Shown here: in pieces, positions 11,501 through 20,800 of the stretch
Layout: every line of letters begins with the position of its first letter
How positions within the stretch are numbered: position 1 is the first letter of the stretch
Origin: Paroedura picta
Taxonomy: Eukaryota > Chordata > Lepidosauria > Squamata > Gekkonidae
Length of the DNA stretch: 64,000 nt
Assembly: GCF_049243985.1 (NCBI RefSeq)
Contig: NC_135371.1
Location: 4,055,501-4,119,500, forward strand
Direction: 5' to 3'
The notes under the pieces: model-generated
Databases searched by the model: none
What the model saw: only the letters and a program-made list of their open reading frames with translations
What the model was told of the DNA's origin: nothing
Made by a program: the position numbers and the translations under genes

Positions 11501-14500
11501 AGACGGGCAGGAGGAGAAGGAAAGAGCCTCAGCGGGAACAAAACAGAAGCAAAACTGAAAGGCGAGGGCAGGTGGAACGGCCACCTGCAACGACAGCAGA
11601 CTCAAGGACCACTTCAGGAAATCTCTCCCAAAGGATTTCTCCATCCTACAATGAACTCTGGATCAACCGGGGTGGTCTTTGGTATTTTTGAATGACGTTA
11701 CCTGAAGAAGAGTTGGTTGTTATGCCCCACTTTTCAGTACCCAAATGAGTTTCAAAGTGGCTTGGTGTGGTGGCTAAGTTTGGCAGCCTCTAATCTGGAG
11801 AGTCGGGTTTGATATCTACATGTCAACCAGTCCCCATTTTTGGCCATTTTTTCCTCTAACAAGCCACAGTGCAGCATCCACAGCTTTCCCCTCTCACTCG
11901 ATCTCCTCACAACCAGCCAGTGAGGTCAGTCGGTCAGAAAGTAAAACGGCCAAATTTCACCCAGCGAGGAGATTTTCATCCGGACCTCTGAGGTCTTAAC
12001 ACACCAACCGTTATGCAACACAGAGATGTGTGGAAACAAATGCCAAGGATACCTATTGGGAGGAATAGCAGCTGCCTACAGGCCCTTTGGAGATAATGGG
12101 TGTCAGGAATGCCAACAGGCTTGCATGGGGCTCCGCTGAAATACACTGATACAGTGAAAAAATTGCCATGAAAATGAAACCTGCTCGAAACCTGCTCTAG
12201 GGCTGGAATGACAACCCCCCCCCGCCGTCGCGGAGGCATTCTCACAGGTGGTGATTCCACTCTGGGGGCTGTCATTCCAGTCCCAGAATATTCATGCCAT
12301 CCCCAGGGGCTGTCATTCTATCCTAAGGCCTGGCATTCCGGTCCCACAGCAGTGTTGCTTCTCCCAGGGACCATCAATCCACTCTGGGACGTGTCATTCC
12401 AGTTCCACAACATGCCTGCTTCTCCCATGGACGCCATTCCAATCTTTCTTTTTTTTGTTTAAGAATAGTCTTGTCAGAGCTCACTGAGCAGTTCTGTCAG
12501 AGCTCACTGAGCAGTTCTGTCAGAGCTCTCTCAGCCCCACCTACCTCACAGAGTGTCTGTTGTGGGGAGACGGAGGGAAGATGAGCGTAAGTCTCTTTGA
12601 GACTACTTTGGATAGTAAAAAACAGGGCATAAAAACCAACTTTGCCTCAGAATGTATAAACAAAATGTATAAGCAGAAAATATTTCCCTTACTTTATTTT
12701 AATGTTTAAGTTATTACCTCTAATGCACAATCGTTATTGTTTCTATTGGGGTACCACTGTATTCAATAATTTAAGTTTCAAACTTCATAATGAACCCATC
12801 CCCTCTAGGTGCTAAAGCAACAGGTTGTTCAACCAGAAAAAGACAGCAAAGTAACCAAAAGTTATTGCTCTTCAATAGTCATTAAAAACAAATGACATGT
12901 AATTGCAACAGTTCGATTTGCCCAAAATCAAATGTTATGTTAAAATCCATGGCTGCTAACAAAATCAATGGTATAGTTCAGGGGTAGTCAACCTGTGCTC
13001 CTCCAGATGTTCATGGACTACAATTCCCATGAGCCCCTGCCAGCAAACGCTGTCAGAGGCTCATGGGAATTGTAGTCCATGAACATCTGGAGGACCACAG
13101 GTTAACAACCCCTGGTATAGTGGTTAAGAGCGGAGGCTTCTGTTCTTTAGAGCTGGGTTTCATCTCCCACTTTTCCACGTCTAACCAGTTGTAAGACTTT
13201 GTACAGGTCACAGTCCTGTTTGAGGTCTTCTCACATAACAGTTCTGTCAGAACTCTCTCAGCCCCACCTACCTCCCAGGAGCTTTGTTGTGGGGAGCAAA
13301 AGGGAAGGCTATTATAAGCCACTTTGAGACTGTTTCGGGCAGTGAAAAGCAGGGTATAAAAGCCAACCTTCTATTCAATAGAATTTCATTCGATTCTTGG
13401 GGCACAGTGTTCCAGATCTCAGAGCAGCTTTCTCTAAATATGCTCTGCACTTGCAACTTTTTCTGTACTGTCCTATATTTCAATGGATCCTGGTGCCAAT
13501 CAATTGACACCTCTGGTCCAAAGGCCATAGAAGAAGAGTTGGTTCTTATATGCCGCTTTTCTCTACCCAAAGGAGGCTCATAACGGCTTACAGTCGCCTT
13601 CCCTTTCCTCTCCCCACAACAGACACCCTGTGGGGTGGGTGAGGCTGAGAGAGCCCTGATATTCCTGCTCGGTCAGAACAGTTTTATCAGTGCTGTGGGG
13701 AGCCCAAGGTCACCCAGCTGGCTGCATGTGGAGGAGTGCAGAATTGAACCAACTGCCTATACCAATAGGAAATCCTGTCAGGTTGCCAGCTCTGGGTTGG
13801 AAAATACCTGGAGACTTTGGGGGTGGAGCCAGGAGTGAGTTGGATTGGGGGCGGGGAGAGGCCTCAGTGGGGTATAATCCTATGGAGTCCCCCCTCCCAA
13901 GCAGCCCTTCTCTCCAGGGGAACTGTCTCCTGGAGATGAGCTGTAATTCCAGGGGATCCCCAAGTCCCACCTGGAGACTGGCATCCCTACCATGCCATTC
14001 CGTTCACCAAATCTACACGCTTCAGAAGTAGGTTTTGCACCAGAGAATCTAGCTGCAAAAGTACACGGAAAGCCCCATTATGCAACGAGTCACTCCAAGT
14101 GAGTTGCATTTCAGACCCAAGAACGGCAGGAGAAGAAAGAGTCCGCTCTCAGACCGAGTAGGGGGCGTCTCTCTCTATGGGGCTGCTCCCCCACCCACCC
14201 CAGGTTGCCAAGTCCCGCTCTGCCCTGGAAAAAGCTGCAAAGAGTCAGGGAATCTTTGCTCCTAATGGGAAGGGGGGGGCATCCTGCTGAGATCAGACAA
14301 ACACCCCCTCCCATCAATTACGGGGCGGGGCCAAATAAATTGGGTGGGCTCTTTCTCTCCCCCCCCCCATATCTTCTGCATATTGCCCCCCCCCTCTTTA
14401 GGGAATGCACGTAAACTCACCTTCTGCACTCTGTGTCTCCCTCCTCCTCCTCCTCTTTTGGAACTATTCTGAACCAAACTCCGCCCCTAGCAGGAAAAAA

Positions 14501-14570
14501 AAAGAGCCTTCCTCTTGCATCCATACTTGGCCCGTCTAGCAAGCGGCGCTCGCTCGCTTTAACCCTTTGC
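7800..14570 (-). CDS. Gene B: SCAN zinc-finger transcription factor, 556 aa
   Basis: Exons on the minus strand: leader 14421 to about 14570, SCAN 10712-11498 (ATG 11453-11455), KRAB-position 9758-9884, fingers 7800-8599. Coding lengths 744+127+800 divide by three with one terminal stop, so the gene looks whole. Predicted order: acidic N-terminus, VKQEP SUMO-type site (residues 45-49), capsid-like block (about 57-150), SCAN (about 154-238), degenerate KRAB segment (249-290), a linker, two decayed fingers, then four intact C2H2 fingers (about 448-554). Likely a nuclear DNA-binding regulator that dimerises through SCAN. Gene C is its tandem copy. Confidence 0.88.
8718..8803. mobile_element. hAT MITE, short diverged copy
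   Basis: Hairpin-like (GGACTACAATTCCCATGA core) with near target duplication TTCTAGAC / TTCTAGGC. Confidence 0.6.
8924..9070 (+). repeat. Interspersed repeat, GTCTGAAGTAGCAGAACAAA family
   Basis: TTCAGGTGGGTAGCTGTGT head, then GAGTCCAGGGGCACCTTTAA and CTTCTTCAGA. Other copies: 21416-21480, 30272-30395, 38512-38700, 45515-45640. Class not known to me. Confidence 0.65.
9472..9602. mobile_element. Palindromic MITE, CACTTTCAATGCAC family
   Basis: In the intron between the finger and KRAB-position exons of gene B. Confidence 0.75.
9758..9884 (-). CDS. Gene B KRAB-position exon, degenerate, 127 bp
   Basis: Acceptor CTCTTTCAG, donor GTGAGT (9752-9757). It has exactly 127 bp, the classical KRAB-A exon length, with phases 0 and 1. 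The peptide ([19 protein letters not shown] onward) keeps little of KRAB beyond a possible FEAELAL echo of FEDVAV; EEW and MLE are absent. It differs from gene C at 2 of 42 residues. Confidence 0.75.
10005..10400 (+). repeat. Second tRNA-headed SINE family, three partial heads
   Basis: GGCTCAGTGGCAAAGCATG, AGCTCAGTCAGAGAGCTTCT and CAACTTAGTGTTGGAGGC each open a tRNA-like head followed by a GTTCAATTCC-type B box. The same trio sits at 18490-18950 in unit 2, and a reversed copy at 46625-46690. Not tRNA genes: no folded anticodon arm or complete stem. Confidence 0.7.
10431..10705 (+). repeat. tRNA-headed SINE touching gene B SCAN donor
   Basis: ACCAGCTTGGTGTAGTGGG head, tail AAAACCCAAGCTCTTCTCA; it ends directly at the reverse of the SCAN exon donor (10706-10711). 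Confidence 0.8.
10712..11498 (-). CDS. Gene B SCAN exon
   Basis: Acceptor CCGTCTAG just 5' of 11498 follows a long pyrimidine tract; donor GTGAGA at 10706-10711. The first ATG (11455) opens MKMEEEE; an upstream in-frame GTG is not needed. The 248 codons hold the capsid-like block ([33 protein letters not shown]) and SCAN ([13 protein letters not shown] to LAEEFL). Protein sequence is identical to gene C's exon. Confidence 0.92.
12195..12445 (+). repeat. Imperfect ~38-bp tandem array (TGTCATTCCAGTCCC)
   Basis: Repeated GGGGGCTGTCATTCCAGTCC / GGGACGTGTCATTCCAG units. The unit 2 partner at 21880-22215 has more units (with reversed CTGGAATGACA forms). Confidence 0.7.
12979..13114. mobile_element. 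hAT-type palindromic MITE, 136 bp
   Basis: Target duplication GTATAGTT / GTATAGTG flanks it. Inserted at the head of a tRNA-type SINE that continues from 13115. Confidence 0.9.
13115..13375 (+). repeat. tRNA-headed SINE
   Basis: TATAGTGGTTAAGAGCGGAG head, tail TATAAAAGCCAACCTTC; head disrupted by the MITE at 12979-13114. A reverse copy follows at 13525-13760. Confidence 0.8.
13525..13760 (-). repeat. tRNA-headed SINE, reverse
   Basis: GAAGAAGAGTTGGTTCTTAT opens the reversed tail; the tRNA head is degraded at the right. Confidence 0.8.
14421..14570 (-). promoter_or_regulatory. Gene B leader exon and shared promoter motif
   Basis: Donor GTGAGT at 14415-14420 ends the leader. The shared motif is at 14535-14566: GGGTTAAAG, a GAGCGAGCGCC stretch, then GCTAGACGG on the coding strand. 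A GGGGCGGAG GC box lies inside the leader. The same layout is seen in gene C. Start site inferred only. Confidence 0.6.
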
Positions 14571-14937
14571 AGCCAAGTGCCTTCAGTTTTACAGACCGAT
14601 CTATGCCATCCACCCTCTTCCCAGGGTATTGCGGATTGCAAATCCAAAGGTGAGTGAGAGGGAGCAATGGAAGTGGCCAGTTCCCTTTCTTGAGGCCAAG
14701 TCCATTAAGGCAGATGGGGAAAGGCCGCGGACCCCTCTGGAGCTCCTGCGGACCCCTGAGGGTCCACAGACCCCTGGCTGGAATCCCTGGTCTAGCCATT
14801 CACAGCCACCAAGAGGCACCACATGCAGCTTAAACAACACACCTGTCCAATTTCTTGGACCAAGATGACTTCAGGGATTAAGACACATTCAGGAATATTA
14901 GGAAGTCTCCAACGGTGTACTGTTAGTCCTCCAAACC

Positions 14938-15004
14938 AGGGGTAGTCAACCTGTGGTCCTCCAGATGTTCATGGACTACAATTCCCATGAGCCCCTGCCA
15001 GCGT
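14938..15004. mobile_element. hAT MITE, left half only
   Basis: CAGGGGTAGTCAACCTG to CCCCTGCCAGC, cut at the hairpin centre exactly where the orphan SCAN leader begins; probably marks a deletion or exchange point. Confidence 0.8.
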
Positions 15005-15007
15005 TTC

Positions 15008-15070
15008 TTACAAAGAAACGGTCACAATGCAGAAAATTCTAGAACAGATCCCTGCAATCTAACCAGGGAT
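15008..15070 (-). pseudogene. Orphan SCAN-exon leader fragment at duplication junction
   Basis: About 60 bp close to gene D at 29113-29176, the 5'UTR part of its SCAN exon (shared: GTCACAATGCAGAAAATTCT and ATCTAACCAGGGATGT). No SCAN coding follows; a truncated MITE (14938-15004) abuts it. It sits between the two duplicated units and looks like the stump of another SCAN gene lost by deletion. Confidence 0.65.
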
Positions 15071-15444
15071 GTTAGCTGCAAAAGCGCACTGAAGCTGCAT
15101 TATCCAGCGTGTGCGGAATGGGCTCTTTTTTAAACACCACACCCACCAGGCAAAGGAAGGAAGCTTCAGTTGAGATCGGGACCACAGTACGTTTGAGGGA
15201 AACTACCCAAAAACCAACTGCTAGAAAACCCCTCCATACTCCTAATAAGGACAAAGTTTTAAAAGAGGCAGTTTTTATTGTTTTATTGGTGTAAAAATGT
15301 TCTAAGGTTACTGTTTTAAACTTTGGGGTCAACCACTTTGAGCCCACTAGGAAAGGGTGGTATAGAAATAAAATGTGCATTTATTATTTGTACGTTAGCC
15401 CCCTACCCTACTAATGCTGATTTTGTTGTTACCTTTTCATACAA

Positions 15445-15780
15445 GCATAGAGTTGGGAGGGGCCATACAGGCCACCTAGTCCACCCCCGTTCAATGCAAG
15501 ATCAGCCTCCGGTATCCAAGGTAAATATCCAGTCACTGCTTGAAGACGGAAAATGGGGGGGGGGGGAGGTCCCTACCTCCTTAGGCAGCTGATTCCATTG
15601 CTGAACTACTTGGACTCTGAAAATGTTTCCCCTGATATCTAGCCAGCACCATTCTACATGCTGTTTAAAGCCATGGTTGTGGATCCTCTCCTCTGCTGCC
15701 AACAGGAAATGCTCCTTGCACTTCTCCAAGGGATAACACTCAACTTGGAAACAGCATTCCACTTTAAAAAACAACTCTGA
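15445..15780 (-). mobile_element. CR1 LINE 3' end in unit 2
   Basis: Partner of 6174-6480, with extra sequence kept around CTCCTTAGGCAGCTGATTCC that unit 1 has lost. Confidence 0.8.
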
Positions 15781-15796
15781 GGAAGACCAGGTGTTG

Positions 15797-16388
15797 GGGC
15801 TGTTTTGGAACTATTGTGTCCCTCAAGTGGAAGACCATCCAAGTGCCCATCCTTATCCATTGTTGTTCCTCTCTATATTTATGAAAGCCTAGGGGGTGGG
15901 ACGTGTCCGGCTGTCCAAGTTGGAATAGGGCCAATCAGGGTGCAGCCAGCTTTGTTCTGATTGGCCCTGCCCCTGCGGCTGCTGCCCTCCGACCCTGGAC
16001 TCTAGCCTCTTTGCTCTCAGATGCCTCAGTGGCTGGAGCCAGCAGCTGGTAAAAGGGCCCTGGGCAAAGGGTCATGGTGGAGGGCTTGCTAACGAGGGCC
16101 TCCTGGCCTGCTAGGCTGGGCCTGCTCACTAGGCCTTCGGCTGCTCACTGCCTGCTAAGGAGCTCTGCCTTGGCCCTGCTAACGAGCTGCCCAGCCCCTG
16201 CCTACCCCACTTGATTTGGCTGTGAGCTGCGGCCCAAAGACAAAGACACCTTAAGCTGCCTGGCCAGAGGCCAGGGGAGGGGACCCTTTCAGGGCCCATT
16301 CTTAGGAACGGCCTTTAAAGCTATTATTTAATAAAACGTTGTAGCCATTTTCAAACTGCCTTTGTATTCCGTTTTCATAAATGACTGA
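15797..16388. other. Segment in unit 2, missing from unit 1, promoter-like
   Basis: About 590 bp with opposed CCAATCAG and ATTGGCC boxes and AATAAA near its right end. This could be a solo LTR fossil, but no clean flank duplication is seen. No coding. Confidence 0.5.
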
Positions 16389-16961
16389 TAATGGATTTCC
16401 CCCTGTCGTTTCAGACTGACCCCATTTTAGGAACCAGCTGCTCTCAGAATTTATTTACCTGTTCATACAGACTCACTTGCGGCAGGTTAGCAAAGCGTGG
16501 TTGAGTCCCTTTTGAGGGAAGCGGCTTTCTTCTGCTTTCCACCCCTTTGTGGCGCTTCTGTATCACGGATCAATTGAGGAGCAAAGACTGCCATACATGG
16601 AACTATTGTGTCTGAAGACGAACACAACCATGGAATCATAGAATCACAGAGTGGGAAGGGACCTCCTGGGTCATCTAATCCAACCCCCTGAACTGTGCAG
16701 GACACTCACAACTCTTATCGCTCATCCACTGTCACCTGCCACCCCCTTGAGCCTTCACAGAATCAGCCTCTCCGTCAGATGGCTCTCCAGCCTCTGCTTA
16801 AAACCTTGCAAAGATGGAGAATCCACACCTCCCAAGGAAACCAAAACAAGCTAAGAACCCCGCTGCTTGTCATAGACACAGGATGAAAATGAATGATGAA
16901 ATGTACATATATTTTATAATAAAAGCGGCCTTAGGTCCAAACCAGGACTGTGAGTATTCCT

Positions 16962-17088
16962 CAGGGGTAGCCTGTGGCTCTCCATGGACTACAGTTACCA
17001 TGGGCCCCTGCCAGCATGGCCAACTTACAAGGGCTCATGGTTATTGTAGTCCATGGACATTTGGAGAGCCACAGTATGGCCACCCATG
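16962..17088. mobile_element. Diverged hAT MITE next to gene C stop
   Basis: Copy of the element at 7668-7797 at the matching place, so the insertion came before the duplication. Confidence 0.75.
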
Positions 17089-17090
17089 CT

Positions 17091-17890
17091 CTATTCTGTG
17101 TGGGTTCGCTCATGTTTGATCAGCAGCCATTTATGACTGAAGCACTTCACGCAAAGAGAGCATTTAAAGGGTCTCTCTCCCGTGTGGGTCCTCTCGTGTC
17201 TGAGGAGGTCCGACCGCTCAAAGAAGGTTTTCCCGCAGGCCGAGCACTGGTATGGTTTCTCCCCTGTGTGCTTCTTCTCGTGCTTGATGAGGTTCCAGTT
17301 ATAAACAAAGCCCTTCCCGCAGGTCGAGCATTTGTACAGCTTCTCTCCCGCATGAGTCTTTTCATGTTTGATAAGGAGGCAATTACGAGTGAACCGCTTC
17401 CCACAGGCAGAGCACTGGAAGGGTTTCTCCCCAGCCTGGGTTCTCTCATGAAATATCAGGCTCGGCCTCGGGCAGAAAGTCTTCTCGCCGTACAAGCATT
17501 TCCGCGGTTTGTCCGACGTGTGTATCCGCGGATGCCGCATCAGCAGGTCCTTGCGAACGACACTCCTTCCAGGACGTGAGGACGAGTCCTGATTTGGGGG
17601 TCCTTCGTGTCGGGGAAGGGACAGCTCTTCTCTGAAGGCTCCCTCAAAAGCAGGGTGAGGCTCATCTTTGGGCCCTGCTAGGTTTTCAATGAGGACTTTC
17701 TTTGCCCCACCAGAACTGGGATGGCTCAGCGTGTTCCTTGGGTGGGCTCTCTTCTGCCCATCCTCAGATCTTCCCCCTCCCTCAGAAATAGACTCCGTCG
17801 CTCTCCTTCGGAAACTGCCACCCGTTTCTGCGAGCTCCAAACAGTCTACAGGACTGGTTTTCTCTTGATGTTTTCTCACCTGCATGTAAC
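17091..17890 (-). CDS. Gene C zinc-finger exon (4 intact, 2 decayed C2H2)
   Basis: Same layout as gene B. Helix changes against B, in standard numbering: finger 2 position 2 S to C; finger 3 position 1 S to N; last finger position -1 Q to H, plus E to V and G to C near its second Cys. The first finger is decayed here too (CLYG, final Gln). A MITE copy (16962-17088) again ends 2 bases from the stop codon. Confidence 0.92.
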
Positions 17891-20800
17891 CTTTTGGGAA
17901 TAAAAACAGCAGGGGAGGAGAAAGAAGAACTTGGTTTCTGTCTTTCAATAGCCAGGGCCCATTCCACACACAATAGATAATGCACTTCCAATGCACTTTA
18001 AAAGTAGATTTTGCTTTTCTGCACGGGAAAATCCAGCTGCCAAGGCACATTGATAGTGCATTATCTGTGGTGTGCGGAATGAGCCCAGGACAGGACGCAA
18101 CGCATATGGATACAGCCTAGGGTTGTGCGCTTCGGCTCGGTTCGGCTGTCTCGGGCTTCGGTAATTGCCAAGGCAGCTGAACTGAGCCAAAGCACACATC
18201 CCTAATGCAACCCACCAACCACAGAACGGCCTATCACAATACTCACCCTGAAGTCTGGCTTCCTCATTGGCCACTGGCTGGGCCTCCTGCGATGGCTGCC
18301 TCTCCCTACGCCCAGTCAGAGCCAGCTCCGCCTCGAAGGGAATCACAGCCGCCTCCTTGTGCTTCGTCAGCGCCTGAAAGTGCATAAACGGACGGGGAAA
18401 GCTTGGGCCATGCCTTCAACACAACAGAGCAGCCTTTGACCCTAGGGCAACCGGAGCTCAACCCAGAGCTAAGCTCAACCTGCTGCCATTTGAGGGGGGA
18501 TTTAGCTCAGTGGCAAATCATGTTTTTGGCACACAGAAGGCCCCAGGGATCAGTTCCCAGCATCCCCAGTTTAAAAAGGATGAGACAGCCCATGCATGTA
18601 ACTCAATCAAAGGCAGGTTCATTTAGAGAGGTGGAGCCCTAGCTCAGTCAGAGAGAGCTTCTGCTTGGCATGCAGAAGGTTCCAGGTTCAATCCCTGGTA
18701 TTTTCAGTAGAAAGGATGAGGCAGACCAAGGGTGGGACTCATTTAGGGAGGGCCACAGCTTAGTGTTGGAGGCTTCGCTTTGTATTCAGAAGGTCCCGGG
18801 TTCAGTCCCCAGTACTCCAGCTGAAAGAATCTCGGCTTACATATGATGTGAAAGTCCTCTCCTGGAGACCCACTGTCTGACAGATTAAACAAGAATGAAC
18901 AAGGGTCTGACTCAGAGGAACTTCCTGTGCCCACCCCAGATTCCCTCCCATGACTGACCAGGGTGAAAGCAGCTTGGTGAAGTGGGTAAGAACGGCAGCT
19001 AGCAATCTGGAGAACTGGGCTGGATTCCCCACTCCTCTTCCACATGCAGGCAGCCTTGGGCTAGTGCACAGTCCTGTTAGATCTGTTCTCACAGAGCAGT
19101 TCTGTCAGAGCTCTAGTAGCCTCACCCACCTCACAGGGTGTCTGTTATGGGGAAAGGAAGGGAAAGCTATTGTAAGCTGCTTTGAGGACTCTCAAAGGCC
19201 TATTATGCACGGCCGCTGAAACTGCAGCATGGAGAACGCGGAGGAGGAAGAAGCGAAGCAAACCGCTTACACACGGGACAGAATGCAACGGCGGCAAAAC
19301 CCAGAGTATCCGATTATACACGCGGCTAATCCAGAGCCGCTTCTGGTTGCACCCTGGTCCCGGGAAGCTCCACTTTCTTCTGCATCTCGTTAACGCGGCT
19401 TTTTTTGTGGCATACGGTGACTCTGCGCCCGGTTGCCGCCTGCAGCGTGCATAATTGGTGATTTTAGCCGTCGCCATTCCGCCCCGCATGTGGACCTTCC
19501 ACTCCGTGCATAATGGGCCAAATTTAGAGTATAGAGAATAGAAAGCAGAGTACAAAAACCCAAGTTCTTCTCATCTCACCTGCGGCTTCCCTCTGTGGGC
19601 CTCCCGTTGCATCTGCAGGAACTCCTCGGCCAGGGCCACTGCCTGGGAGCAGGTCTCTGGGCCGCTCTCCCTCACCCAGCTCTGGATCTCCGGGGGCAGG
19701 ATGGTCAAGAACTGCTCCAGAATCAGGAGCTCCAGGATCTGCTCCTTGGTCTGCCTCTTCACCCTCAGCCAGCCATGACAGAGTTCCTGGAGCCGGCTGT
19801 ACGTCCCTCTCGGCCCCTCAGCCTCCTGGTAGCAGAAGCGGCGGAAGTATTGGCGCTGCCTCTCCCTCCACATGGCGTCCCCTCGCAAGATGGCTGCCTT
19901 CACCTTGGCATAGTCGCCTCTGTCCCGGACATCCAAGTTGCTGAACGCCTGTTCGGGTTCCCCGCTGAGGGCCGGCAGGAGTCGGGTCACCCACTCTTCC
20001 TGGGGCCACCGGCAGGCTTCGGCCACCTGCTCAAAGGAAGCCAGGAAGGCCTTGGTGTCGTCCCAGGGGGTGGGCTCCTGAGGCAACTCCGCAATCACCC
20101 ACCTGGACTGAGGCCTCTCCACGGTCTTTAGAAACTCCTGCCACTGGACTTCCCACTGCTCAAGGGAGCCATCGGCTGGCTCCTGTTTCACCAGAATTCC
20201 TTCCGGTATTCCTTCCAAGACCTGCCCGAGAGTGCCCACCTGGAGGAGGTGAACGTCTGCTCTGCCTCCTTTGGTGCCCCGCTCTTGGGGCCCACTCGCT
20301 GACTCTTCCTCCTCCATTTTCATCGCAGACTCTCTCACGGTCACAGTCTCTCAGAGCGAAGGTGTCCTAGACGGGCAGGAGGAGAAGGAAAGAGCCTCAG
20401 CAGGAACAAAACAGAACCAAAAAGGCGAGGGCAAGTGGAACAGCCACCTGCAACGACAGCAGACTCAAGGACCACTTCAGGAAATCCCTCCCAAAGGATG
20501 GCTCCATTCTACTATGAACTCTGGATCAACCGGGGTGGTCTTTGGTATCTTTGAATGATGTTACCTGAAGAAGAGTTTTATGCCCCGCTTTTCAGTACCC
20601 GAAAGAGTCTCAAAGTGGCTTGGTGTGGTGGTTAAGAGTGACTAAGAGTGGCGGCCTCTAATCTGGAGTGTCGAGTTTGATTCCCTGCTCCTCCACATGC
20701 AGCCAGCTAGGTGACTTTGGGCTAGTCACAGTCCTGTTAATGCTGTTCTCACAGTGCAGCTGATAGAGCTCTCTCAGCGCCACCTTTCCTCACAGGTTGT

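Larger units (their letters stand above)
5810..14640. repeat. Tandem segmental duplication, unit 1 (holds gene B)
   Basis: Long, high-similarity match to 15070-23215, in the same order and orientation: leader exon, SCAN, KRAB-position and finger exons, and the CR1, SINE and MITE copies between them. Paired points include 5817 with 15075, 7800 with 17091, 10712 with 19580 and 14421 with 22975. The changing offset (9291, 8868, 8554) records indels after duplication. Ends are approximate. Confidence 0.85.
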
